Shown here piece by piece: positions 25,548 to 34,914 of a stretch of DNA of 64,000 nucleotides; position 1 is the first letter of the stretch; every line of letters starts with the position of its first letter. The position numbers and the translations under genes are program-made. Origin of the DNA: Halomonas sp. ML-15 (GTDB lineage Bacteria > Pseudomonadota > Gammaproteobacteria > Pseudomonadales > Halomonadaceae). The stretch lies in contig NZ_JACXZT010000003.1 in NCBI RefSeq assembly GCF_014779595.1, positions 124,001 to 188,000 on the forward strand, read 5' to 3'. The notes under the pieces were generated by a model that saw only the letters and a list, made by a program, of their open reading frames with translations, ran no database searches and had not been told where the DNA came from.

Positions 25548-26768
25548 ATGTCCGATGTCAAGAAGGTCGTCCTCGCCTACTCCGGCGGCCTGGATACGTC
25601 CGTCATCGTCAAGTGGTTGCAGGAAACCTACGACTGCGAAGTGGTGACATTCACGGCCGACATCGGTCAGGGCGAGGAAGTCGAGCCGGCACGAACCAAG
25701 GCTCAGGCGCTGGGCGTCAAGGAGATCTACATCGAGGATCTGCGCGAGGAGTTCGTGCGTGACTACGTCTACCCGATGTTCCGTGCCAACACCATTTACG
25801 AGGGCGAGTATCTACTCGGCACCTCCATCGCGCGGCCGCTGATCGCCCGCCGACTGATTGAGATCGCCAATCAGACCGGCGCCGATGCCATCTCCCACGG
25901 CGCCACCGGCAAGGGCAACGATCAGGTGCGCTTCGAGCTCGGCGCCTACGCGCTCAAGCCTGGTGTCAAGGTGATCGCACCGTGGCGTGAGTGGGATCTC
26001 AATTCCCGCGAGAAGCTGATGGCCTACTGCGAACAGCATGAGATTCCGGTGGATTTCTCCACCAAGAAGAAGAAATCTCCCTATTCCATGGATGCCAATC
26101 TGCTGCATATCTCCTACGAGGGCGGTAATCTCGAAGATCCCTGGGCCGAGGCCGAAGAGGAAATGTGGCGCTGGAGCGTGTCGCCCGAGGCGGCGCCGGA
26201 GCAGCCCACTTACGTCGAGTTGACCTATGAGCAGGGCGATATCGTAGCCATCGATGGCCAGGCGATGAAGCCCCATGAGGTGCTGGAAAAGCTCAATAAG
26301 CTGGGGGGCGACAACGGCATCGGTCGTCTCGATATCGTCGAGAACCGCTATGTGGGCATGAAGTCGCGGGGCTGTTACGAAACTCCCGGTGGCACCATCA
26401 TGCTGCGCGCCCATCGCGCCATCGAGTCGCTTACCCTCGATCGTGAAGAGGCGCACCTCAAGGATGAGCTGATGCCGAAGTATGCCGAAGTGATCTACAA
26501 CGGCTACTGGTGGAGCCCCGAGCGGCGCATGCTGCAGGCCGCCATCGACGAGACCCAGAAGAGCGTCAGCGGCGTGGTGCGCATGAAGCTCTACAAGGGC
26601 AGTGCCACCGTGGTAGGGCGCAAGTCCGAGCAGTCGCTGTTCGATGAGTCCATTGCGACCTTCGAAGATGACGCCGGTGCTTACGACCAGAAGGATGCCG
26701 AAGGCTTTATCAAGCTCAACGCCTTGCGGCTGCGGATTGCCGCCGGCAAGGGCCGCAAGCAGGATTGA
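25548..26768 (+). CDS. argG: Argininosuccinate synthase
   Basis: A 406-residue type I argininosuccinate synthase (EC 6.3.4.5), joining citrulline and aspartate with ATP. The N-type ATP pyrophosphatase P-loop AYSGGLDTS is at residues 9-17; [13 protein letters not shown] and the aspartate-binding segments follow. The ribosome site AAAGGAG is nine bases upstream. It completes, with argF, the citrulline-argininosuccinate steps in this window. Confidence 0.97.
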   Translation: MSDVKKVVLAYSGGLDTSVIVKWLQETYDCEVVTFTADIGQGEEVEPARTKAQALGVKEIYIEDLREEFVRDYVYPMFRANTIYEGEYLLGTSIARPLIARRLIEIANQTGADAISHGATGKGNDQVRFELGAYALKPGVKVIAPWREWDLNSREKLMAYCEQHEIPVDFSTKKKKSPYSMDANLLHISYEGGNLEDPWAEAEEEMWRWSVSPEAAPEQPTYVELTYEQGDIVAIDGQAMKPHEVLEKLNKLGGDNGIGRLDIVENRYVGMKSRGCYETPGGTIMLRAHRAIESLTLDREEAHLKDELMPKYAEVIYNGYWWSPERRMLQAAIDETQKSVSGVVRMKLYKGSATVVGRKSEQSLFDESIATFEDDAGAYDQKDAEGFIKLNALRLRIAAGKGRKQD

Positions 26769-26793
26769 GCGTTAGGCGGGCGAGGAGGTAACG

Positions 26794-27096
26794 ATGCTCA
26801 AGAAATTGTTTTCCGGGCTGCTCGGCGGTGGTGGCAACAAGGCCGCTGCCGAAGCCGATCCGGTCGAGTACAAGGGCTACCTGATCATTTCCGATCCCCA
26901 GGATCGCGACGGCCAGTATCGTGTCAGCGGCTGGATCCGCAAGCCCCTCTCAGGTGAAGGGGCAGACGGCGAGACGCTGGAGCATCGTTTCGAGCGCTCC
27001 GACGTGGTCTCAGGTCGCGACGCCTGCGATGAGCTGATGGTCAGCAAGGCGCAGCGCTTTATCGATGATCTGGGTGACGCCATCTTCGACAAGTAG
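26794..27096 (+). CDS. HlyU family protein
   Basis: A 100-residue protein with a Gly-rich start (LFSGLLGGGG), the VEYKGYLI strand, and HRFERSDVVSGRDACDELMVSKAQRFID in the C-terminal half. This is the pattern of the family named HlyU in Pfam (DUF-like, not the winged-helix Vibrio HlyU/ArsR regulator). Its biochemical role is not established. GAGGAGG precedes the ATG, and it sits 25 bases after argG, so the two are probably co-transcribed; it is followed by a hairpin. Confidence 0.8.
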   Translation: MLKKLFSGLLGGGGNKAAAEADPVEYKGYLIISDPQDRDGQYRVSGWIRKPLSGEGADGETLEHRFERSDVVSGRDACDELMVSKAQRFIDDLGDAIFDK

Positions 27097-27121
27097 TCTC
27101 CTTACCTTCCAGCAGGACTGC

Positions 27122-27143
27122 GCGGCGCCCCCAGGGGCGCCGC
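27122..27143 (+). terminator. Hairpin after the argG-HlyU unit
   Basis: A nine-base GC stem (27122-27130 with 27135-27143) and four-base loop, 26 bases after the HlyU-family stop. Only a short TTT follows a few bases later, so efficiency is uncertain. Confidence 0.55.
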
Positions 27144-27234
27144 ATGCGTTTGTGGCAGCGCCTATGCGCCCTTTGGCCAAGCGCGCTGCCATCGTGCGTG
27201 GCGCTACACTGGGGGCACCACCAAGGAGCCTGTC

Positions 27235-28368
27235 ATGCGCCTGTTGCATCGAGCCTCGCCTTGGCGCGCGCTGTTTGTCGGCGATGCGCTACCCGATCCC
27301 TCCCACTGGCCGCCCATGCTGGCCCCGTTGGCCGATGCAATCGCTGCGCTGGGGGCCGCGCCGAGCCTCGCCGATGCCAAGGCCTGGCAGCCACGTCTGG
27401 TCGAGGCGCTGCAGCGTCTCGATCTGCCCGCCTGGCGGATCAGCCAGCTGCTCAGCGACCATAACGACTGGCTCTATCGCCAGGCCGTTGAACGCAGTCT
27501 GAACGCCATGCAGGCTGCGGGGTGGGGCGAGCCACCGGCAGGGTTCTGCGTGCTCACGCTGGGCTCCGGTGCCCGCCATGAGAGTCTGCTCGGGCCGGAT
27601 CAGGACAACGCCATGATCGTCGACGACTATCCGGACGATGCGCATACCGAGATCGATGGGTATTTTCAGGCCCTTGGCGAGCGCATGACCGATGCGCTAG
27701 ACGATGCCGGTATTCCGCTGTGCAGCGGCCATGTCATGGCGCGCTGGCCGATGTGGCGCAAGCGCCTCGGTGAGTGGGGGCGTCAGTTGGAAATCTGGAC
27801 CTCGGAGCGTCGCGTCAAGCGCGTGCAGCAGGCCAATATTCTGCTCGATTTTCACGCCGTTCACGGTGATCCGGCACTCGCCGAATCGCTGCGCGAGCTG
27901 GTGGCGGCACTGGTGCCGCGTGCGGCGCTGTTCCTCGATGAAATGGCCAGCCTGCTGGACGAGACGCCGGTGGCACTCGACCGCCTCGGGCGTCTGGCCG
28001 GCGACGGTGACGGCGCCCCCCATGAACGCGCCATCAATCTAAAACGCCAAGGTCTGCTGCCGCTTAGCGGAGCCGTGCGGTTGCTGGCAATGCGCCAGGG
28101 CTGCCGGGCACCGGACACCCGCGGTCGGCTGAGAGAGCTGGTGATGGCGGGGGGGCTGGATGCTCAGCGTGCCGCTGCGTTGGGCGATGCGCTGGGGCGT
28201 CTGCAAGGGCTGGTGCTCGATGCACAGCTGGCGAGTCTGGCCGCCGGCCGTGCCGCCGACGGCTGGGTCGATACGGCACGACTCGACGCCTCACAGCGCC
28301 TGCTGCTGCGCCAGGATATGCAGGATATTCGGCGCTTGATCAGGCTGGCCCAGTCGCCTGGCCGCTAG
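27235..28368 (+). CDS. DUF294 nucleotidyltransferase-like protein without CBS domains
   Basis: A 377-residue protein with the GlnD-like nucleotidyltransferase motif [18 protein letters not shown] at about 116-133 (Gly-Ser and the Asp-x-Asp pair of the fold), followed by the DUF294 C-terminal helical region. Related proteins usually carry an N-terminal cyclic-nucleotide and CBS pair; here only about 110 helical residues precede the motif. Such proteins often accompany DnaQ-like exonucleases and acetate symporters in Pseudomonas and Halomonas; in this window the exonuclease is 7 kb away. It ends four bases into the convergent chemoreceptor stop. The nucleotide substrate and target are unknown. 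Confidence 0.8.
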   Translation: MRLLHRASPWRALFVGDALPDPSHWPPMLAPLADAIAALGAAPSLADAKAWQPRLVEALQRLDLPAWRISQLLSDHNDWLYRQAVERSLNAMQAAGWGEPPAGFCVLTLGSGARHESLLGPDQDNAMIVDDYPDDAHTEIDGYFQALGERMTDALDDAGIPLCSGHVMARWPMWRKRLGEWGRQLEIWTSERRVKRVQQANILLDFHAVHGDPALAESLRELVAALVPRAALFLDEMASLLDETPVALDRLGRLAGDGDGAPHERAINLKRQGLLPLSGAVRLLAMRQGCRAPDTRGRLRELVMAGGLDAQRAAALGDALGRLQGLVLDAQLASLAAGRAADGWVDTARLDASQRLLLRQDMQDIRRLIRLAQSPGR

Positions 28369-30359
28369 AAAGTCTCCCACTCGGTTTCACGATCTGCCGA
28401 CGTCCGAGTGCTGGGGCGGGGAAGCTCCTTGGAGGCCGCTGGGTTGGAGGCGCGGCCGACATGCTGTGCAGTGTGACGATTTGTCGGAGCAGCCAGCGGC
28501 ACCCGGCTGTCGTCACCCAGCACGAACTCGGCCATCAGGGTATCCAGTCGCTGGGCGTTATCGCGCATGCCGCCGGCCAGGGTGGCGTTCTGACTGACCA
28601 TGGCAGCATTCTGCTGGGTCATGGTATCCATCTCGGCCACGGCAGTGTTGATCTGGTCGATCCCCGAAGTCTGCTCGCGGGCGCCGGCAGCGATCTCGGC
28701 GATCACATCGGAGACCTGAGTGATGCTGTGGCGAATCTCCTGCATGCGCTCGGCCGCGTCCTTGGCGATTCCGCTACCCTCCTGAGTATGATTGACCGAG
28801 GCGTCGATCAGCTTGCGAATGTCGCGAGCGGCATCCGCCGAGCGGCTGGCCAGCGTGCGTACCTCACCGGCGACCACGGCGAAGCCGCGCCCTTGCTCCC
28901 CTGCACGGGCGGCCTCTACCGAAGCGTTGAGCGCCAGAATATTGGTCTGGAAAGCAATCGAGTCGATCAACCCGATGATCTCGCTGATTCGCTTGGCGGA
29001 GTCGCTGATCGCCGCCATCTTGGTCTCCATCTGGTCCATGGCGGTGGTGCCGCGCTGGGTGGCGCTAGCCGCTTCGCCGGCCAGGCCATTGGCCTGTTCC
29101 GAGGCCTGCGAGGTATGCGCCACGGTGGAGTGGATCTCCTCCATGGAGGCCGACGTCTGCTGCAGATTGGCAGCCGCCTGCTCGGTGCGCGATGACAGTT
29201 CGTGGGTGCCATCGGCGATGTCGCTGGCGCCGGACAGCACCGTCTGCGCGTTGCCACGGACTTCGCGCAGGGTTGACTGCATGCGCTCGACGAAGGCGTT
29301 GAACTGCACCGCTAGTTCACCGACTTCATCGTGGCTGCGGACCTCTAGACGTCTTGTCAGGTCGCCCTTGCCGGCGGCAATGTCCGCCATCGCAGCTGCC
29401 GTATGCTTGATCGGTGCCAGCGCGCGCCGGGCGGCGACGGCGACGATCACCAGTAGCACCGCGAGGGTGAGGACACCGGCAATCAGCAGTGTGCGCAGCA
29501 GTTGCGTAGTCACGGCGGTGAAGGTGGTTGCCGGCACGTTGACGCCGGCTACCCAGGGCGTGCCATCGATGGGGTGCCACATGACCGCGTTGTGATCGCC
29601 ATCCGGCAGACCTACCTGCCCCATGCCAGCCTCGCCCGCCAGCATGGTTTGGCCCAGCGTATCCATACCGGCGTAGCCATGCTGGTCGGCCTGGGCGAGA
29701 TTGAGCGTCATGCGTGCATCTTCCTCGGGGTGGGCCACCACGGTGCCTTCGCTGTCAATCATCCAGCCGTAGCTGCCATCGCCGACGTCGATCGCCGAGG
29801 TGATCTCCGATACCGCGGCCATCGATAGAGTAATGCCGAGCAGGCCGACGCGGTTGCCGGCATCGTCGAAGATCGTTTCGGCGATGATGGCGGTGGGCTC
29901 GCCGCTAATCAGAGAGATGACAGGATCCGCGAGCAGACGGTCCTGAGTGCCCTGTGTGACCAGTGTCTGGAAGTAGTCGCGCTCGGTGATATCGGTCGTG
30001 GCTCCGGTGTGGGTGACGGTGTCGCCGCTGGCGTCGGCAAAGTAGAACGACTCGATAGTGGCATCGCCGGGATGGCGGCTTTCCAGCCATTCGAGATGCT
30101 CGCCGACGGGGACATCCGTCTGTAGCCGTTCGTCCTGGGCCAGGGCAGTGAGCCAGCTGCGGTAGCCTTCGATCCAGCGCGCGATTTCATCGGCGCGCGC
30201 TTCGATCTGGCGTGTGCCGGCATTTTCGACCAGCGTGGGTACGGTGCGATTGAGCTGCTGCTGGACAATCGTGCCAAGCACGATGCTGGCCAAGAGTAGC
30301 GGGATAGCGGTTGCAGCGAGGAGTTTCTGGGTCAGGGATAAGCGTGCCAGCCAGGCCAT
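28365..30359 (-). CDS. Methyl-accepting chemotaxis protein with dCache sensor
   Basis: A 664-residue transducer. A first membrane helix (about 12-30) precedes a periplasmic dCache domain (about 40-285) with [15 protein letters not shown], typical of amine or amino acid sensors. A second helix (about 290-312), HAMP (315-365) and the signalling domain with the hairpin tip [23 protein letters not shown] follow. The last five residues are EWETF, matching the NWETF pentapeptide that tethers CheR and CheB on E. coli Tsr and Tar. This predicts a high-abundance, adaptation-competent receptor. No che genes are in the window; the ligand is unknown. Confidence 0.93.
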   Translation of the reverse strand: MAWLARLSLTQKLLAATAIPLLLASIVLGTIVQQQLNRTVPTLVENAGTRQIEARADEIARWIEGYRSWLTALAQDERLQTDVPVGEHLEWLESRHPGDATIESFYFADASGDTVTHTGATTDITERDYFQTLVTQGTQDRLLADPVISLISGEPTAIIAETIFDDAGNRVGLLGITLSMAAVSEITSAIDVGDGSYGWMIDSEGTVVAHPEEDARMTLNLAQADQHGYAGMDTLGQTMLAGEAGMGQVGLPDGDHNAVMWHPIDGTPWVAGVNVPATTFTAVTTQLLRTLLIAGVLTLAVLLVIVAVAARRALAPIKHTAAAMADIAAGKGDLTRRLEVRSHDEVGELAVQFNAFVERMQSTLREVRGNAQTVLSGASDIADGTHELSSRTEQAAANLQQTSASMEEIHSTVAHTSQASEQANGLAGEAASATQRGTTAMDQMETKMAAISDSAKRISEIIGLIDSIAFQTNILALNASVEAARAGEQGRGFAVVAGEVRTLASRSADAARDIRKLIDASVNHTQEGSGIAKDAAERMQEIRHSITQVSDVIAEIAAGAREQTSGIDQINTAVAEMDTMTQQNAAMVSQNATLAGGMRDNAQRLDTLMAEFVLGDDSRVPLAAPTNRHTAQHVGRASNPAASKELPRPSTRTSADRETEWETF

Positions 30360-30599
30360 GGTGGTCTCCGGTTATTATATCTGTATTTACTTAGTTTCCC
30401 TGTACTGATAGTAAGTTGTTGTCATGCCAGGGCTGACAGGGGTATCGGCTGCGGGCAGAGGATCTTGACCCGAAATAGGCAATTGCTGCGTTCGCAGCGG
30501 CGAGGTGGGCTCTCCAGCGAGGTGCCGTGCTCGTCAGTCCGCCAGGTTATCCGCGCGAGCCGGGGCTGGCTGGGCAGCTCCGCAGCAGAGGGCCTCGTT

Positions 30600-31823
30600 T
30601 CATTGGCAGGCAGATAGCGTTGCCAACAACTCGAACGCATCTTGGTGTGCCTGCTGGTAGAGGTCGAAAAGTCGCGGATACTCACTCCCCGATGACCACT
30701 GACGCATGGCGACGCACTGCTCGGTGACTTCGATGCGCTGCAGTACCTTGCCATAGGCACCTTCGTGGCGGAGCGTGGCTGCCATGGTGGCTGAATCGAG
30801 TCCCAGGCTGGTTAAAAATTCTTCACCGGGAATGCCGAGTAGCAGCTCGGCGGAGGAGAGCAGCCCGATGAAGTAGGCGTCCTGGCCGTTCAAGCCCTCC
30901 TCTCTGGCCAACAGCTCGCAGGCTTTGGCGCGGGTCAGCGCCAGCTCGGCATGTGCTGAGCTGGCGTTGCTCAGCAGGCCAAACAGTGCCGCCCAGCTGG
31001 AGAGCTGCTGGAGGCCGATTCTGGCCACGACATCGCGCAGTGAGCTAATGGGGGCCTGATGACTGAAGTAGGCGCTGTTGGCGATACGAGTCAATTTGAT
31101 GGCGAGCTCAGGGTCGGCCTGAATCAGCGCGATGACGGCATCAATGTTTGGCTCGTGGTGACAGAGGGTCTGGAGCAACTGCGTGGCATATAGGGTGGCG
31201 GCCGGCAGTTTCTTGCCATACACGGGGATCGGTCGTGCGTAGTAGTAGCCTTGGAAGAGGTCAAAGCCCATTTTCCGATAGGTGTCGCGCTCCTCACGCG
31301 TCTCCACGCGTTCGGCGACCCACCGGAGGTCCAAGTGAGCAAGCCGCTGTATGTGGCGTGCTGCTTGCGACGCTTCGATCGAGGAGATATCGACCTTGAT
31401 ATAGGACGACAGGGCAAGCAGAGGGGCCCACTCCGGGGCGAAGTCAAAATCGTCCAGGGCGAAGCGAAATCCCTGTTTGCGCAGGCGCCAAACGGCGTCG
31501 ATCAAAGGCTGGCTTGGCGTGACGCGCTCGACGAGCTCGATCACCACCTGGTCGGGAGATACGGGCAGGAAGTGCTGCGACAGCAGGAGTCCCGTGGAGA
31601 CATTGATAAAGGCGGGTGCCTTGGAATAACTGATGCGTTGCGTAATGGCGGTATTGAGGTGGTAGATGAGCTCGGCGGTTGCGACTTCATCGCCAACGTC
31701 AAGCGCTCCTAGTCCAGAGTCGCTACGGTAGAGTAGCTCGACACCATGAACGTCATCGTGGATATCAAAGATCGGCTGCGATGCTAGCAGCAGAGAATCT
31801 GCGCTATCTCTTCCCTGGGACAT
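30600..31823 (-). CDS. EAL-HDOD domain signalling protein
   Basis: A 407-residue cytoplasmic protein. The N-terminal half is an EAL domain in which EAL reads ELL (GVELLYR). The other expected phosphodiesterase residues seem kept: FINVS, ELVE, DDFD, YIKVD, AERVET and the Gln in FQGYYY. The C-terminal half is an HDOD domain (about 205-390). This resembles the YuxH/CdgJ group, which in Vibrio influences motility. Whether it cleaves c-di-GMP is uncertain because the metal loop around DDFD lacks the second Asp context of strong enzymes. It is monocistronic and lies behind the chemoreceptor. Confidence 0.87.
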   Translation of the reverse strand: MSQGRDSADSLLLASQPIFDIHDDVHGVELLYRSDSGLGALDVGDEVATAELIYHLNTAITQRISYSKAPAFINVSTGLLLSQHFLPVSPDQVVIELVERVTPSQPLIDAVWRLRKQGFRFALDDFDFAPEWAPLLALSSYIKVDISSIEASQAARHIQRLAHLDLRWVAERVETREERDTYRKMGFDLFQGYYYARPIPVYGKKLPAATLYATQLLQTLCHHEPNIDAVIALIQADPELAIKLTRIANSAYFSHQAPISSLRDVVARIGLQQLSSWAALFGLLSNASSAHAELALTRAKACELLAREEGLNGQDAYFIGLLSSAELLLGIPGEEFLTSLGLDSATMAATLRHEGAYGKVLQRIEVTEQCVAMRQWSSGSEYPRLFDLYQQAHQDAFELLATLSACQ

Positions 31824-31915
31824 TCCATTGGCCTCAAATTAGCACACCAAACGATATATCGACTCCTGCGGCATCTTCTTGAGTCACGCTCGACAAGGGG
31901 GCCGATATGGGGCGG

Positions 31916-34651
31916 CTAGGGATCTTCTCGAGGCGCTTCAGGGAGCTCCATCACCAGGCAGGCGCCACCCAGGGTGGGGGCGTCCTCGACCCACAGGCGG
32001 CCGCCAAGGTGGGCGACGATGCCGCGACTGATGGGCAGGCCCAGACCGCTGCCGCGGGGACGACCGCGGGCCTTGCCGCTATCGTGCTGCTGCTTGATCT
32101 GATGGAATTTCTCGAAGACCCGTTCACGCTCGTCTTCGCTGATACCGGGGCCGTTGTCTTCCACTGCCAGGCGCCACTGCTGCTTGTGATGCCATAGGTG
32201 CAGGCGAACCAGCGGTGTATGGTCATCGGCGAACTTGCTGGCGTTGTCGAGCAGGTTGATGATCACCTGTTCAAGGCGGTCCGGATCACCGACTACCCAG
32301 GCCTCGTCGGCGTCGAGGTCGACGCTCAGCGTTACGCCACGCTCCTCCTGCACGCGCTGCACCGCGGCCACGCTCTGGTGGGCCAGAGCGGCGAGATCCA
32401 GCGGCTGGGGGTTAAGGGTCAGGCGCCCGCTCTCGAGCCGCGCCAGGTCGAGAATCTCCTCGATCAGCCGCGACAGGCGCTGGCTCTCGAGTACCATAAC
32501 ATCGAGAAAGTGGGCACGTTTTTCGTCGGGCAGCGACTGGCCGTCGCGCAGGATTTCGGCGAAGGCGCGAATCGAGGTCAGCGGCGTACGCAGCTCGTGG
32601 CTGACCATGGCGACGAACTCATCCTTGAGCCGATCGAGCTCACGCAGCCGCTCGTTGGCGGCGCGCAGTTCCTCGCCGATACGCGCCAGCTCCGCGGACT
32701 TCTGCTCCAGACGGCGGTTGTACTCCAGGGTCTGGGAGGTGGTGTCGAGGATGCTCAGCACCGCCTCCAGGTCGAGCGCCTCGCCGCGTACCACCGAGTT
32801 GATCAGCACCCGTGCCGAGGCGCTGCCCAGCGCCCCGGTCAGCGCCTGTTCGGCGCTGGCAATCACCTCCGGGGGCACCGCCTGCTGGTCGCCGTCGTCG
32901 CGTTGGCCGGCAAACACCCGAGTCGCGGCGCCGGCACCCAGGTAGCGGGCCAGCAGGGCTTCGAGTTCGCCGCGGGTGGTCTGACCCTGCCACAGGCTGG
33001 CATAGCTCACCACGGAATCCAGTGCGCCGGTGAACAGCGCGGCCTGGGTCTGCTCGAGACGACTCTGCCGCGTAAACAGTGACACTCCCACCAGCACCCC
33101 GACGTTGGCCAGTAGGCTCCACAGCAGCGAGTGGCTGTAGATATCGGCATTCTCGAGGCCGAACAGAGCGTAAGGGCGCAGCCAGGCGATGCCCAGCGGG
33201 CCGGCCTCGACGAAGCTCGGGTCGAGCCAGCCGGACTGGGCGAAGCCGGGCAGCAGCAGGGTGTAGACCCACACCAGGAAGCCCGCCATCAGGCCGCCGG
33301 TGGCGCCGAGCCGGGTGGCACCGCGCCAGTAGAGACCGATCAGCAGCGCCGGGGCGAACTGGCAGGCGGCGGCGAACGATACCAGGCCGATGGTCACCAG
33401 ACTGTAGGAGTCGCCGACCAGCGCATGGTAGAGGTAGCCGAGCAGCAGGATCACGACGATGGCGACGCGACGTATGCCCAGCAGCCAGCCGGTGAGTTCG
33501 CCCCGCGAGCCGAGATGAAAGCGCGATGAGCGCAACAGCAGCGGCATGACCAGGTGATTGCTGACCATGGTCGAGAGCGCAATGGTCTCGACGATGACCA
33601 TGCCGGTGGCCGCCGAGAGGCCGCCGATAAAGACCAGCAGCGGCAGCCCCTCGAGCCCCGCCGAGAGCGGCAGGGTAAGCACGAAGCTGTCGGGATCGCT
33701 GGCGCCGTTGCCGAGCAGCATGCCGGCCATGGCGATGGGGATCACGAACAGGTTGATGGCCAGCAGATAGAGCGGAAACAGCCAGCTGGCGCGCTTGAGA
33801 TGGCGCTCGTCGACGTTCTCCACCACCAGTACCTGGAACTGCCGCGGCAGGGTCAGGAAGGCCAGAAAGGCCAGCACCAGGGTGCCGACCCAGCCCAGCG
33901 CCCCACCGGGCACGGCGTCGAGGCTCAGCGCATTGACCAGCGCCGGATGTTCGGCGGTGCGCGCGAAGAGGTCGGCGGGGCCGTGGAACAGCACGAAGAC
34001 GGTAAAGATCCCCACCGCCAGAAACGCTACCAGCTTGACCAGTGATTCGAAGGCGATGGCGGCGACCATGCCCTCGTGGCGCTCGCTGGCATCCAGATGG
34101 CGGGTACCGAACAGGATGATGAAAACCGCCAGCACCAGCGCCACCCAGAACGACTTGTCGACCCAGAAGCTCTCCTCGGCCAGGCGCAGCTCCGGCGGCG
34201 CCGGGTAGTTGACCAGCACCGCGTGACTCAAGGTGATGGCCTTGAGCTGCAGGGCGATATAGGGGGTGATGCCGATCAGCGCGATCAGCGTGACCAAAGC
34301 GCCGAGACTGCCGCTCTTGCCGTAGCGGGCGCTGATGAAGTCGGCGATGGAGGTGATGCGCTGGGCGCGGGCGATGCGCACCATCTTGCGAATCAGAAAG
34401 GGCGCGGCGAGCATCGCCAGGGTCGGGCCCAGGTAGATGAGCAGAAAGCTGGGGCCGTGCTCGGCGGCGCGACCGACGCTGCCGTAGAAGGTCCAGGCGG
34501 TGCAGTAGACGGCAATCGACAGCGCATAGATGGTTGGCGAGCCGATCAGCGAACGGCCCTGCTCGGCGCGCCGATCGCCCCAGGCGGCGATCACGAACAG
34601 CAGCGCCAGGTAGCCGAAGGCCACCGTCAGTACCAGTGGATCGGTTCTCAC
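31916..34651 (-). CDS. Sodium/solute-symporter-type sensor histidine kinase (CbrA/CrbS-like)
   Basis: A 911-residue protein. About 13 transmembrane helices of the sodium:solute symporter fold fill residues 1-500. A linker with coiled coil (about 600-675) precedes the kinase core: H-box VSHELRTPLTS with His685, N-box NLLDNASKFA, DNGPGIS and GSGLGLPIS. No C-terminal receiver is present, unlike many hybrid CrbS forms. Relatives (CbrA, CrbS/MxtR) control carbon-source use; CrbS controls acetate assimilation. It is the last gene of an overlapping operon with a small membrane protein, an exonuclease fusion and a CheY-like regulator. The cognate output regulator is not evident. Confidence 0.9.
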   Translation of the reverse strand: MRTDPLVLTVAFGYLALLFVIAAWGDRRAEQGRSLIGSPTIYALSIAVYCTAWTFYGSVGRAAEHGPSFLLIYLGPTLAMLAAPFLIRKMVRIARAQRITSIADFISARYGKSGSLGALVTLIALIGITPYIALQLKAITLSHAVLVNYPAPPELRLAEESFWVDKSFWVALVLAVFIILFGTRHLDASERHEGMVAAIAFESLVKLVAFLAVGIFTVFVLFHGPADLFARTAEHPALVNALSLDAVPGGALGWVGTLVLAFLAFLTLPRQFQVLVVENVDERHLKRASWLFPLYLLAINLFVIPIAMAGMLLGNGASDPDSFVLTLPLSAGLEGLPLLVFIGGLSAATGMVIVETIALSTMVSNHLVMPLLLRSSRFHLGSRGELTGWLLGIRRVAIVVILLLGYLYHALVGDSYSLVTIGLVSFAAACQFAPALLIGLYWRGATRLGATGGLMAGFLVWVYTLLLPGFAQSGWLDPSFVEAGPLGIAWLRPYALFGLENADIYSHSLLWSLLANVGVLVGVSLFTRQSRLEQTQAALFTGALDSVVSYASLWQGQTTRGELEALLARYLGAGAATRVFAGQRDDGDQQAVPPEVIASAEQALTGALGSASARVLINSVVRGEALDLEAVLSILDTTSQTLEYNRRLEQKSAELARIGEELRAANERLRELDRLKDEFVAMVSHELRTPLTSIRAFAEILRDGQSLPDEKRAHFLDVMVLESQRLSRLIEEILDLARLESGRLTLNPQPLDLAALAHQSVAAVQRVQEERGVTLSVDLDADEAWVVGDPDRLEQVIINLLDNASKFADDHTPLVRLHLWHHKQQWRLAVEDNGPGISEDERERVFEKFHQIKQQHDSGKARGRPRGSGLGLPISRGIVAHLGGRLWVEDAPTLGGACLVMELPEAPREDP

Positions 34652-34914
34652 CGAGCGCCTCGCGGCGGTTCGTCGCTGGGCGGCGCTTCGCTACTCTCAT
34701 CGTCGTCGCTGCGGCTGGCCGGCTCGTGACGATACTCGAGCAGCCAGGCGGCCAGTGCGATCACCAGCGCCCAGGCGACGAACAGATAGAGCGCCAGCCA
34801 CGACAGGCCGTTTGCGGCAGGGCGGTCGGCGATCAGGATCAGCGGCGGGGTGAACAGCAGCAGCGCCACGCCGATCAGCGCGATCAGCCGCTCGCCGAGG
34901 CGCGGTGTCTTCAT
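34648..34914 (-). CDS. Small two-helix membrane protein in the kinase operon
   Basis: An 88-residue protein with two transmembrane helices (about 9-27 and 38-60) and an acidic, Pro-rich tail (SDDDESSEAPPSDEPPRGAR). Its stop overlaps the kinase start (ATGA) and its start overlaps the exonuclease stop, so translation is coupled on both sides. Small proteins in this place accompany CrbS-type kinases and acetate symporters in related bacteria; I do not recognise a named family with certainty. It may stabilise or tune the kinase. Confidence 0.7.
   Translation of the reverse strand: MKTPRLGERLIALIGVALLLFTPPLILIADRPAANGLSWLALYLFVAWALVIALAAWLLEYRHEPASRSDDDESSEAPPSDEPPRGAR

Noticed and set aside
32640-34700. 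A 686-codon open frame on the minus strand in another phase over the kinase gene.
   Set aside because: Arg/Gly/Pro-rich composition without motifs; the kinase frame has all expected boxes.
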